DNA of 64,000 bases from Streptomyces aureus (GTDB lineage: Bacteria > Actinomycetota > Actinomycetes > Streptomycetales > Streptomycetaceae): contig NZ_JNZD01000018.1 of NCBI RefSeq assembly GCF_000725495.1, positions 62,001 through 126,000 of the forward strand. The letters are read 5' to 3'. A program made the position numbers and the translations under genes. Below the pieces are notes generated by a model that was not told where the DNA came from, made no database searches, and saw nothing but the letters and a program-made list of their open reading frames with translations. Of the stretch, positions 48,104-55,980 are shown in pieces; positions within the stretch are counted from its first letter, which is position 1; each line of letters begins with the position of its first letter.

Positions 48104-48149
48104 ACGCCGGAAGTCGGCCGGCCGGCCCTGGGCACGGGCCACGTCAGGG

Positions 48150-50297
48150 TCACCAGGGCAGCGGGCGGGCGTGGATCACGTCCAGGCGCGAGACCGCGCG
48201 GGTCAGCACCACGTAGAGCCGGTGCAGACCGCGCGCCTCGGCCTCCGCGATCGCTGCCGGTTCCACCGCCACGACATGGTCGTACTCCAGGCCCTTGGCC
48301 AGACTCGCGGGCAGCACCGCGATCCGGGCGCCGGGCTCGTCGGCCCCGGCGAAGGGGATTCCGGCCGCCGCGAGCGCCTCCCGCACCCTCGCGGTGTCCG
48401 CCTCCGCCGCGATGACCCCGACGGACCCCTCGGAGCCCAGGGCCTCCCGTACCGCCGCGACGGTCTCGGCCGGCAGGTCGGACGTCGGCCGGATCCTCAA
48501 CTCGCCGTCCCTGCGCAGCGACCGGGCCGGGGGGACGGCCACGTCCAGAAGGCCGAGCACCCGGTTGGCGAGTTCGACGACGGCCCCGGGCACCCGGAAC
48601 CCGACCGTCAGCGGAACGACCGCCGCGTCCGGCTTGCCCAGATGGGCGAGGAGTTCGCCCCAGTCCCGCGCCGCCCAGGGGGTCGTGCCCTGCGCGAGGT
48701 CCCCGAGTACGGTCAGCGATCCGAAGGACGCCCGCCGCGCGATGGCCCGGCATTCCATCGGCGACAGGTCCTGCGCCTCGTCGATCACCAAGTGGCCGTA
48801 TCCCTCGGGGTGTTCGATCAGCCCGGCGATCTCGTCGAGCAGGACGAGATCGGCGGCCGACCACCGCGCGGACTTCCACGACCGCGGCGGCTTCGCCCAC
48901 AGCACCGCCTCCCGCTCCTGCGCGTCGAGGATCCCCCCGGCCGCCCGCTCCAGCGCCCCGGCGTCGGTGAGGAGCCGGGCGAGCAGTTCTTCGGGGCGCA
49001 CCCGGGGCCACACCGCGTCGACGTACGCGCCGACCGGACGGGCCCGCGAGATCCGCTGCGCCCAGGCGTTCGTCTGCGGCCCGGCCCGCAGTTCGGCCCG
49101 CTCCCGCACGTACCGCACGACCCGGGTCCGCACCCGCTCGCGCCCGACGGCGTACGGCGGTTCCTCGGCGCGTACGTCGTCCACGATGCGGTGCAGTACG
49201 GCGACGGGGACGCGCCAGCGGTACGTCCCGTCCGGCACGGCGAGGTCGTCGACGGGTGTCCCGATGTTGCCGTAGAGGGCCCGGCGCAGCACCCGTGCCA
49301 TCCGGGCGTCGTGCTTGACGGCCGCGGCCCGTTCGCCGTCCTCTCCGGTCACCGGACGGACGGCGATCTCCTCCCCGATCGTCGACTGGCGCACGCCGGT
49401 CTCCCCGAGCGAGGGGAGGACCTCCGCGATGTACGACAGGAACGTGCGGTTGGGGCCGAGGATCAGCAGGCCGCCGCGCCGTACGCGCTGCGGGTGGGTG
49501 TAGAGGAGGTAGGCGGCGCGGTGCAGGCCGACGGCCGTCTTGCCGGTGCCCGGGGCTCCCTGCACACAGACCGAGGAGGCCAGTTCGGCCCGTACGAGGT
49601 CGTCCTGTTCGGGCTGGATGGTGGCGGCGATGTCCCGCATGGGGCCGACGCGGGGGCGCTCGATCTCCTCGGCGAGGATCGAGCCCGCCGGTGCCCCGGC
49701 CACGCCCTCGGCGCTCCCGCCCACGGCCGATTCCGTCGGCCCGGCCGCGAGGGGTTCGTCCTCGAGACCCGTGAGGTCGGCCGAGTTCCCGCTGCCGCCG
49801 GGGGCCCAGCCGAAGCGGCGACGGACGGCGACGCCCTGCGGGTCGCGGGCGCCCGCCTGGTAGAAGGCGCGCGACACGGGGGCCCGCCAGTCGACGACGA
49901 GGGGAGGGGCGGCCGGGTGCTCCCTGATCCGCAGCCGCCCGATGTGATAGCTCTGCCCGGCGTGGTCGCCGGCCGCGCCGGGCGTGTTCTGGAAGTCCAG
50001 CCGGCCGAAGAACAGCGGACCCCGGGGCAGCTCCCGCATCTCCTTGGCCTTGCTGCGCAGCTGATACCCGAGCACTTCGGCGTCGGCGCCCGAGGCGGAG
50101 ACGTCCTCCCCGGTGACGACGTGCTCCTGCGCACCGTCGACCATCGCGGCGAGCGCCGCCCGGCAGACCTCGTGGTACGCGCGTTCGCGGGCGAGGGAGC
50201 GGGCGAGCGAGCGGTCGGCGGACGGGAGGTCCGGGGCGGGGAGGCCCGGGGCAGGCCGCGGGGCGGGGCCAGGGTCGGGAAACGTCATTCCATCCAC
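48150..50297 (-). CDS. HelD-family RNA polymerase-recycling ATPase
   Basis: 715 residues from ATG at 50297; a second ATG at 50288 has a better GGTGGATGGA spacing. The N-terminal coiled coil (LARERAYHEVCRAALAAMVD) and LFFGRLDF match the HelD secondary-channel arm. Walker A is GAPGTGKTAVGLHRAAYLLY with Lys 253, Walker B VIDEAQDLSPMEC, and motif VI-like RLYVVLTRAVSRLDV is present. HelD pulls stalled RNA polymerase from DNA and in some actinobacteria protects against rifamycins. No rifamycin-associated element is visible upstream, so rifamycin induction is not supported. Confidence 0.92.
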   Translation of the reverse strand: MDGMTFPDPGPAPRPAPGLPAPDLPSADRSLARSLARERAYHEVCRAALAAMVDGAQEHVVTGEDVSASGADAEVLGYQLRSKAKEMRELPRGPLFFGRLDFQNTPGAAGDHAGQSYHIGRLRIREHPAAPPLVVDWRAPVSRAFYQAGARDPQGVAVRRRFGWAPGGSGNSADLTGLEDEPLAAGPTESAVGGSAEGVAGAPAGSILAEEIERPRVGPMRDIAATIQPEQDDLVRAELASSVCVQGAPGTGKTAVGLHRAAYLLYTHPQRVRRGGLLILGPNRTFLSYIAEVLPSLGETGVRQSTIGEEIAVRPVTGEDGERAAAVKHDARMARVLRRALYGNIGTPVDDLAVPDGTYRWRVPVAVLHRIVDDVRAEEPPYAVGRERVRTRVVRYVRERAELRAGPQTNAWAQRISRARPVGAYVDAVWPRVRPEELLARLLTDAGALERAAGGILDAQEREAVLWAKPPRSWKSARWSAADLVLLDEIAGLIEHPEGYGHLVIDEAQDLSPMECRAIARRASFGSLTVLGDLAQGTTPWAARDWGELLAHLGKPDAAVVPLTVGFRVPGAVVELANRVLGLLDVAVPPARSLRRDGELRIRPTSDLPAETVAAVREALGSEGSVGVIAAEADTARVREALAAAGIPFAGADEPGARIAVLPASLAKGLEYDHVVAVEPAAIAEAEARGLHRLYVVLTRAVSRLDVIHARPLPW

Positions 50298-50310
50298 CGT
50301 ACCGGAATAC

Positions 50311-50334
50311 TTAACCGGGTAACACTTTTAACCC
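50311..50334. promoter_or_regulatory. A+T-rich inverted-repeat region upstream of helD
   Basis: TTAACCGGGTAA and the overlapping GGGTAACACTTTTAACCC are imperfect inverted repeats within 14-37 bases of the helD start, in an unusually A+T-rich patch. Possible operator for a repressor such as the upstream TetR protein; weak evidence. Confidence 0.3.
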
Positions 50335-50552
50335 AGTCACATCATAGTGGGTGGTGGTCGGGACGGGTGGGGGCATGAGTGGGGCCCAGCCCGGTGCGGG
50401 GCGGGTGCGGGTGCCGTAGGGCGGGGGTGCGCGCCGGTGGGACATGAGGGGTCGGGCGGAACGGACGCCGAAGCGCGGGGCGGGTCCGGCGAGGCGCCGG
50501 ACAGGCGACGGAGACGCGGAGTCGCGGAGTCGCGGAGTCGCCGAGTCGCGGA

Positions 50553-51182
50553 TCAGGCGAGCTCGGGGAAGGCCGCCGCCAGCCGGGCGAAGGCCTGCTC
50601 GGCCGCCGCCTCCGCGCCCGGGCGTACGGCCGCCACCGGTTCCCCCGCCGCGATCCGCCGCAGGTTCTGCTCGGCGAGGATGCGGCGCACGGCCGTGATC
50701 TGCCCGGCGGCGAGCCGCGCGTCGGACCCGGAACCCAGGGGCTCGGCGAGAGCTTCGGCGAGCGCGGCCTCGGACCGCTCCAGGTAGCCGTACATGCGCG
50801 CCACCAGCGACGGCGTCCCGTAGAGCAGCTGGTGGAAGGCGAGAACGGCGGGGTGATCGTTGAGACCGGTGACGGGGTCCTCGCGGCGCAGACCGTCGAG
50901 GAAGTGCGCGCGCAGGGCGTCGATCGCGGAAAGCCCGGCGACCCGGCCCTCCCCGACGACCCGTGCGGCCTCGGTCTCGTGGTCCGCGAACCGGTGGAGG
51001 ACCAGATCCTCCTTGGACGGGAAGTACCGGAAGAGCGTCGGCTTGGAGATCTCGGCGGCGGCCGCGACCTCGGCGACGGACACGGCGTCGAACCCCTTCT
51101 CCAGGAAGAGGCCGATGGCGATGTCGGAGACGGACTGGTACATCCGCCGCCTCTTGCGCTCGCGCAGTCCGGTGTCACTCAT
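50553..51182 (-). CDS. TetR-family transcriptional regulator
   Basis: 209 residues from ATG at 51182. The N-terminal HTH is SVSDIAIGLFLEKGFDAVSV then AAAAEISKPTLFRYFPSKED. The C-terminal ligand domain includes FHQLLYGTPSLVARMYGYLE. It is followed on the same strand, 255 bases away, by helD, and preceded by the phosphotransferase gene divergently placed promoter regions apart. Its target is not known; helD is the nearest candidate. Confidence 0.88.
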   Translation of the reverse strand: MSDTGLRERKRRRMYQSVSDIAIGLFLEKGFDAVSVAEVAAAAEISKPTLFRYFPSKEDLVLHRFADHETEAARVVGEGRVAGLSAIDALRAHFLDGLRREDPVTGLNDHPAVLAFHQLLYGTPSLVARMYGYLERSEAALAEALAEPLGSGSDARLAAGQITAVRRILAEQNLRRIAAGEPVAAVRPGAEAAAEQAFARLAAAFPELA

Positions 51183-51218
51183 ACCCACGAGCCTACGCAC
51201 CGGTCGGGGCGCGGACGG

Positions 51219-52313
51219 CTACCGCGCGTCGGGACTCTGGGCCCGAGCCTCGAGCCACTCGCCCAGTGAGGTGGTGACCTTCTCCATGGGCGGCACCTCG
51301 CTCCCCAGCGGTTCCGCCCCGGCGGCCAGCACCGTCAGGATCCTGTCACCCGCCGCATCGAGGAGATCTCCATCGACCGCCCCGCCCACCTCCTCCAGCG
51401 ACAGCGCCGTCCTGATGACGTCGGTGAAGACGGACTGAGCCTGCTTGAAAGCGAGCAGCTTCGGCAGGTCCGCCTTCCAGCCGGCCGAGCTGCCGGGGGC
51501 GACCCTTTCGACGGCCTCGCACCAGTGCTTGGTCATCCAGCGCTCCTGGTCCGCCGGATACCGCATCAGGTACAGATGGGTGGCCAGGTCGTAGAGCGGG
51601 TCGCCGAACATCGCCAGCTCCCAGTCGATCGTCCAGAGCCGGCGCTCCGCGTCGACCACGAAATTCTCGCGGTGCAGATCAGCGTGCAGGAGACAAAAAG
51701 GGCGTGCGGTCAGTCCTGAGACGCGTTCGCGAAGGATCCCGAAAGGATCGCCGTCCAGACCGAGGCCGCGAAAAAGGACCTCGTCCTGCATATTCCTTCG
51801 GTATACCCCGTCTTCCGTGAACACGATGAGCCGCTCCATAAACCCGGCGGTATTGCCGTCGGCGGGCCGATCCTCGGGCACGCACGTCCGTTCCACGTCG
51901 AGCGAACCGATTTTGACGCCGGCCAACTGCCGGAAAAGGGCGACGATTTGCTCGAAGAGGGCGAATGGGATCTCAGTGCCGGATCCATGCAATGCGCCCA
52001 GCGTCGTTCCCTCGATGAACCGCTGGAGACTGGCGGAACCGGCCTGGATGAGGCCGGGAACACCCTCGATCCGCCCGTCCAGCGCGCGGAGCACCTGCTC
52101 TTCGGACGCGAAACAGCGTCGGTCGAACCACAGGGGGTCGGGTCGCGGCTCGCGGCATTTCCAGCGGCCCTGTTCGGCTCCCTTTACCTCGGCCGGCAGC
52201 GGGATGACATACGTCTCATGGTGGTAGCCCTGGAGCGGCCCTTCGACCAAGCTCTCGTCGCCACTCAACTCAACGGCTCGCTCACGAGCCAGGGAAGTCG
52301 TTCCGGGGGCCAT
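51219..52313 (-). CDS. APH-type phosphotransferase
   Basis: 364 residues. The ATG at 52313 follows AGAGAACGGTA. The kinase fold has HHETYVIPL with a basic KCREP strand, then the catalytic loop LLHADLHRENFVVD and metal-binding LWTIDWELAMFGDPLYDLA. The family phosphorylates aminoglycosides, choline or other alcohols; the substrate is unknown. A stretch of about 600 bases (51,700-52,300) uses codons such as AAA, AAT, AGG and CGA that are rare in the neighbours, suggesting acquisition from a lower-GC source. Confidence 0.82.
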   Translation of the reverse strand: MAPGTTSLARERAVELSGDESLVEGPLQGYHHETYVIPLPAEVKGAEQGRWKCREPRPDPLWFDRRCFASEEQVLRALDGRIEGVPGLIQAGSASLQRFIEGTTLGALHGSGTEIPFALFEQIVALFRQLAGVKIGSLDVERTCVPEDRPADGNTAGFMERLIVFTEDGVYRRNMQDEVLFRGLGLDGDPFGILRERVSGLTARPFCLLHADLHRENFVVDAERRLWTIDWELAMFGDPLYDLATHLYLMRYPADQERWMTKHWCEAVERVAPGSSAGWKADLPKLLAFKQAQSVFTDVIRTALSLEEVGGAVDGDLLDAAGDRILTVLAAGAEPLGSEVPPMEKVTTSLGEWLEARAQSPDAR

Positions 52314-52475
52314 TACCGTTCTCTCACGCTGCCGCAGATCAAAGAGAAAAGAGGGGAGAACGGTACTCCGTCGCCACTCGCGCATGGGCATGATTCCAGA
52401 AGAGCGGCCGCCGACGCGCGAGTCGGCCCGTCATTCACCCCCTCGGGGCAGCGCACGCCCTTCAGGTCCGCTCCC

Positions 52476-53213
52476 TCAACTCCGCCCCCTCAAAACCCGG
52501 AGCACCGTCTCCAGCGAGTCCACCACGTGCTCGGCCCCGGCCTTGCGGAGCTGCTCCTCCCTCTCCTTGTTACGCGCGTAGCCGAGGAACGGGACCCCCG
52601 CCCCCTCGGCCGCGTGCAGGTCCGAGGTGGTGTCGCCGATCATGAGTGCCTGCGAGGGGGCCGCGCCGAGGGCGCTCAGGGCCCGGTTGAGGCAGTTCGG
52701 ATCGGGCTTGAGGTGGCGCAGGTCCTGGGTGCGGCCGTAGATGTGGGGCGTGAAGCAGTCGGCCAGGCCGCGGCCGTCCAGGTAACGGGCCGCGGTCAGG
52801 GGCGAGTTGTTGGTGGTGATGGCCAGCCTGACGCCGACGGCCGTCCAGGTCCGTATCAGCGCGTCGGCGTACTCGGTGGGCCAGGCCTTGTCCACCGCCT
52901 TCAGCTCCTGCTGGGTGAACCTCGCCTCCAGTTCGGCCACCAGGTCGCTGCGCGGTCGGCGCCGGTCGACCGCGTGCAGCACCGCCAGCGGATCGGGGTG
53001 GTCCCGCTCCTCCCGGGTCAGCAGGCCGCGCATCCCCTGCCGTTCGAGCCACTCGACCAGATCCCTGGCCACCCTCTCGGCGGCGTGCCCCGCGTACAGC
53101 CGGCAGACCGGCCCGTCGAAGTCGAAGAGCACGAAGCGTGCCCGGTCGATCGCCTTCCGCAGGTTCTCCGTCTGAGTCGCCACCACATCAGTCTGCGTCG
53201 TATCAGAAGTCAC
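52476..53213 (-). CDS. HAD hydrolase coupled to a GntR-type regulator
   Basis: 245 residues from GTG at 53213, which shares one base with the TAG stop of the upstream regulator (TAGTG), so the two are translationally coupled. Motif I FVLFDFDGPVCRLY, motif II AITTNNSPL, Lys in HLKPDPNCLNRAL and motif IV ALMIGDTTSDLHAA are present, with a helical cap between I and II. It is a small-molecule phosphatase by family. The coupling suggests its product or substrate concerns the signal sensed by the regulator. Confidence 0.85.
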   Translation of the reverse strand: MTSDTTQTDVVATQTENLRKAIDRARFVLFDFDGPVCRLYAGHAAERVARDLVEWLERQGMRGLLTREERDHPDPLAVLHAVDRRRPRSDLVAELEARFTQQELKAVDKAWPTEYADALIRTWTAVGVRLAITTNNSPLTAARYLDGRGLADCFTPHIYGRTQDLRHLKPDPNCLNRALSALGAAPSQALMIGDTTSDLHAAEGAGVPFLGYARNKEREEQLRKAGAEHVVDSLETVLRVLRGRS

Positions 53214-54079
53214 TAGGAGAGTTTCAGGTCCGTGGTGATGGTTTCCCAGAGGGCGTCGAACCACCTCTGAGACTCCTTCACAAACGCGGCGTCCCGGCCT
53301 CCGGCCTCTTCGTCGAAGGAGAAGAGCAGGGACTCGGCACCGAGGGTGTCGTACATGTCCAGCGTCTCCTCGTCCGAGATCTCCTCCTCGCGCCTGGCGA
53401 TCATGTAGTAGGCCATCAGCGCCTCCGTCCCGTTCAGCAGGTACAGCTTCACCGGCGGGGTGAACGGCAGTGCCCGGAAGGTCACATGGACCTTGATGCC
53501 GTGGGAGGAGCGCAGCGCCTGGAGGTTGTGCCGCAGGACGTGGCCCTGGGCGTTGCGCTGCTCCAGCCAGCGCTTGTGGACGGGGTCCTCGTCGCCGTCG
53601 CCGTCGACATCGACGGAGATGGGGAACGCCAGGTTGATGTCCCTGCTGGGCAGGAGGATCCGGACGTCGATGCGCTCCGGGCGGATCTTTCCGTCGTGGA
53701 TCTGGCGGACCAGCTCACCGAGCGCCAGCGTCAACGTCTCCGCGGTGAGGCAGGCCGCGTCGATGCGCACATGGGGAACGGAGAACGCCGCGGCGAGACG
53801 CGGGGCGAGGCCCACCATGGTCGGCTGCGGCCCGTTGCGCTGGGGAGTGACGTCCGCGATCCGGGGCGGGCTGCCCTTGCTGACGTTGCTGAGCAGTCCC
53901 GCCTGCTGGAGCTCGCGCAGGGCGAGGCGGACCGTGCCGCGCTCGACGCCGAACTCCTCGGCCAGTCCCGCCTGGGTGGGCAGCCGGTCGCCCGCCTTCA
54001 GCTCGCCGGAGCGGATGCGCTCCCGCAGGACGTCGGCGATTTCCTGGGGCGAACGCCTTCTGTCGCTGTCACTCACCAC
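53213..54079 (-). CDS. GntR-type regulator of duplicated module A
   Basis: 288 residues from GTG at 54079 (AGGAG six bases upstream). The N-terminal GntR winged helix reads IADVLRERIRSGELKAGDRL with recognition segment FGVERGTVRLALRELQ. The C-terminal 210 residues are not FCD or UTRA. They have VDVRILLPSRDINLAF, NAQGHVLRHNLQALR, HVTFRALPFTPPVKLYLLNG and RWFDALWETI, an arrangement reminiscent of PLD-like sensor domains of other Streptomyces regulators (inference). It is paralogous to the product of 54477-55379. It is divergent from a miniprotein gene and coupled to a HAD gene. Confidence 0.85.
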   Translation of the reverse strand: MVSDSDRRRSPQEIADVLRERIRSGELKAGDRLPTQAGLAEEFGVERGTVRLALRELQQAGLLSNVSKGSPPRIADVTPQRNGPQPTMVGLAPRLAAAFSVPHVRIDAACLTAETLTLALGELVRQIHDGKIRPERIDVRILLPSRDINLAFPISVDVDGDGDEDPVHKRWLEQRNAQGHVLRHNLQALRSSHGIKVHVTFRALPFTPPVKLYLLNGTEALMAYYMIARREEEISDEETLDMYDTLGAESLLFSFDEEAGGRDAAFVKESQRWFDALWETITTDLKLS

Positions 54080-54108
54080 AACGTTCTCCTGAGTCACGAC
54101 CAAACGGT

Positions 54109-54148
54109 ACAACTCTGCCCCATCTTTGGGGAGTTACTCGAAAGTTGT
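54109..54148. promoter_or_regulatory. Module A operator 1 and promoter region
   Basis: TACAACT, then CCATCTTTGGGGAGTT, then CTCGA with A-AG and TTAT, align base for base with module B at 55391-55438 with roughly three-quarters identity, although the flanks are unrelated. This position is within the regulator's own promoter. Confidence 0.6.
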
Positions 54149-54184
54149 TTATGGATACTTACCAAGTGGGGACAACCTAACCAG

Positions 54185-54211
54185 AGTTGGTTGCCAACTT
54201 GGCCAAGATGG
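54185..54211. promoter_or_regulatory. Module A operator 2: AGTTGGTTGCCAACT and CCAACTTGGCCAAGATGG
   Basis: 54185-54199 is a perfect inverted repeat (AGTTGG-TTG-CCAACT). It overlaps CCAACTTGGCCAAGATGG (54194-54211), a palindrome with one mismatch. The first recurs in module B at 55468-55482. It lies 82-108 bases before the miniprotein start. Confidence 0.65.
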
Positions 54212-54292
54212 CGGAAGTTTTGCCTCCCCCTCGTCCATCGACGGCATCGATCACCCCGAGCACGTCACCGAAGAGAAGCAGGAGGTACCACC

Positions 54293-54487
54293 ATGCCCGC
54301 CGTCACCCTCCTCTCCGCCGTCTTCGTCGTCGGCTTCGAGCAGCTCGTCCACTGGCAGTACGGGCCGACCGGCATCGTCGGTCTGCTGCTGCTCAGCGTC
54401 GGGATCAAGGCGAAGAACGCCACATGCAGCTCCATCGGAGCCGCGGTCCTGGCGCTGCTGGTCGCGGGGCCCGCCCTCAGTTCGTGA
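54293..54487 (+). CDS. Two-helix membrane miniprotein of module A
   Basis: 64 residues. The ATG at 54293 follows CAGGAGG. Helix 1 is VTLLSAVFVVGFEQLV, then HWQYGPTGIVGLLLLSVGIK, then a short AKNATCSSIGAAVLALLVAG helix. It shares the motif GFEQLxxWxYGPxGI and LSVGxKAxN with the 61-residue product at 55603-55788. The family is not recognised. Its stop overlaps the end of the convergent second regulator by 11 bases. Divergent from regulator A across the paired operators. Confidence 0.8.
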   Translation: MPAVTLLSAVFVVGFEQLVHWQYGPTGIVGLLLLSVGIKAKNATCSSIGAAVLALLVAGPALSS

Positions 54488-55379
54488 TCAGCAGTTCGGA
54501 GCTGATGGTCCGCCACAGCGCGTCGAACCAGAGGTGGGACTGCTCCACGAACGTGGTGTCCCGCAGTCCCGCCTCCTGACCGAAGGGGAACAGCATCGAC
54601 TGCGTGCCCTGGGCGTCGTACAGCTCCAGGTACTCGTGGTCGATCTCCTCGCCCCGCCGCGCGAGCGTGTAGTACGCGAACAGCGCCTCCGCCCCGTTGA
54701 GCAGGTACAGCTTCACGGGCGGGGTGAAGGGCAGCGCGCGGAACGAGACCCGCACGTCGATGCCGTGCGTGGCCCGCAGCGCGAGCAGATTGTGCCGCAG
54801 CACCCGCACCTGGGCGTTGCGGTGGGCCAGCCAGCGGCGCCGCGGACGGTCGTCCGCCATGTCGTCGACCAGGGCCGGGAACGCGAGGTCGATGTCCCGG
54901 CTGGGAAGCAGCACCCGGACGTCGACCCTGGCCGGTTTTATGCGTCCCGCGTGAATCTCGCGCAACGGCTCGCCGATGGCGAGGGTGAGCGAGACCGCGG
55001 TCAGACACAGCGCGTCGATCCGCACGTGCGGGGCCGCGAAGGCCGCGGTGATCCGCGGGGCGAGCGCCACCATGGTGGACTGCGGCAGCGCCTGCGGCCC
55101 GGTCAGGGCCTGCTCGGGATGGTCCGCGACCGTCGCCGGGCTCCCCTTGGACACGTTGACGAGCAGGTGCTCCGACTGGAGGACGCGCAGCGCCTGGCGC
55201 ACCGTGCCGCGCTCGACGCCGAACTCCACGGCCAGTTCCGCCTGGGTCGGCATGCGCTGGCCGGCCCGCAGCTGACCGGACCTGATCCGGCTGCGCAGCT
55301 CGTCGGCCACCTCGCGGTGAGACCTCGGCGGCCGTGGTGACCTGTTCCGTCCGTTGACGACGGCATGCTTCGGCTCCAC
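54477..55379 (-). CDS. GntR-type regulator of duplicated module B
   Basis: 300 residues from GTG at 55379. The winged helix reads VADELRSRIRSGQLRAGQRM then FGVERGTVRQALRVLQ. The sensor-like C-terminal part is clearly paralogous to regulator A (VDVRVLLPSRDIDLAFP, RALPFTPPVKLYLLNGAEAL, WFDALWRTISSELL). Unlike module A it is not followed by a HAD gene. It is divergent from its own miniprotein gene across matching operators. Confidence 0.85.
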   Translation of the reverse strand: MEPKHAVVNGRNRSPRPPRSHREVADELRSRIRSGQLRAGQRMPTQAELAVEFGVERGTVRQALRVLQSEHLLVNVSKGSPATVADHPEQALTGPQALPQSTMVALAPRITAAFAAPHVRIDALCLTAVSLTLAIGEPLREIHAGRIKPARVDVRVLLPSRDIDLAFPALVDDMADDRPRRRWLAHRNAQVRVLRHNLLALRATHGIDVRVSFRALPFTPPVKLYLLNGAEALFAYYTLARRGEEIDHEYLELYDAQGTQSMLFPFGQEAGLRDTTFVEQSHLWFDALWRTISSELLITN

Positions 55380-55390
55380 AACCAGAACCC

Positions 55391-55438
55391 TACAACTTCC
55401 CGCCATCTTTGGGCAGTTGCTCGATAGGTGGTTATGAG
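55391..55438. promoter_or_regulatory. Module B operator 1 and promoter region
   Basis: AACTTCCCGCCATCTTTGGG is the clearest element. Its near-complement AACTTCC-GCCATCTT-GGC is found inverted in module A at 54203-54220, so the motif appears in both orientations and both modules. Confidence 0.6.
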
Positions 55439-55467
55439 TCGTCCCAACACGGAGATAACTAGGAGTG

Positions 55468-55482
55468 AGTTGGTCGCCAACT
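55468..55482. promoter_or_regulatory. Module B operator 2: AGTTGGTCGCCAACT
   Basis: A perfect inverted repeat with 6-bp arms, identical in arms to module A at 54185-54199, at a similar distance from the miniprotein gene. Confidence 0.65.
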
Positions 55483-55602
55483 TGCACAACATGGTCAAAC
55501 TTCAGGAGGGTTGGCCGCCGAAGGGTCGCCTGGTCACCAGGTGGCGGGGCGGACGGTCCTCACCGCGGGGGTCCGCCTCCCCGTCCCCGAGGAGGGACCG
55601 TC

Positions 55603-55788
55603 ATGCCGCTCGTCGCCCTCGCCGTGGCCGCCCTGGCCATCGGATTCGAGCAACTCATCCAGTGGGAGTACGGGCCGATGGGCATCATCGCGTTCGTCGC
55701 GCTGTCCGTCGGGCTCAAGGCCCGGAACACCACCGTCAGCGGCATCGGGGCCGTGATCCTCGTGATGCTGCTCGCCCAGTCCGGCTGA
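55603..55788 (+). CDS. Two-helix membrane miniprotein of module B
   Basis: 61 residues. The ATG at 55603 follows GAGGAGGGACC. Sequence order: hydrophobic VALAVAALAIGFEQLI, WEYGPMGIIAFVALSVGLKA, RNTTVSGIGAVILVMLLA. It is a paralogue of the module A miniprotein. Both keep a Glu in helix 1 and the YGP turn, which may matter for function such as oligomerisation or ligand binding (inference). Confidence 0.8.
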   Translation: MPLVALAVAALAIGFEQLIQWEYGPMGIIAFVALSVGLKARNTTVSGIGAVILVMLLAQSG

Positions 55789-55980
55789 CCGGACGTCACC
55801 GTCCGGCCGGTCCGGCTGACCGTGCTCCCTTCCGGAGGGGAGCCGGGAGCCCGGTCAGTCAGCACCACCGCAGGAAACCGCACCACCACAACCGAATCGC
55901 TACGGATCAGCCGTCGCAGTCGTCGTCACCCGCACCCCGCACGGAAGGAGAACCTCCCTACAGGCAGCAGCGGTTCAGCA

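Noticed and set aside
50298..50552. Rifamycin-associated element upstream of helD
   Set aside because: No GGGGCTTGC-type 19-base palindrome is present here or upstream of 21067.
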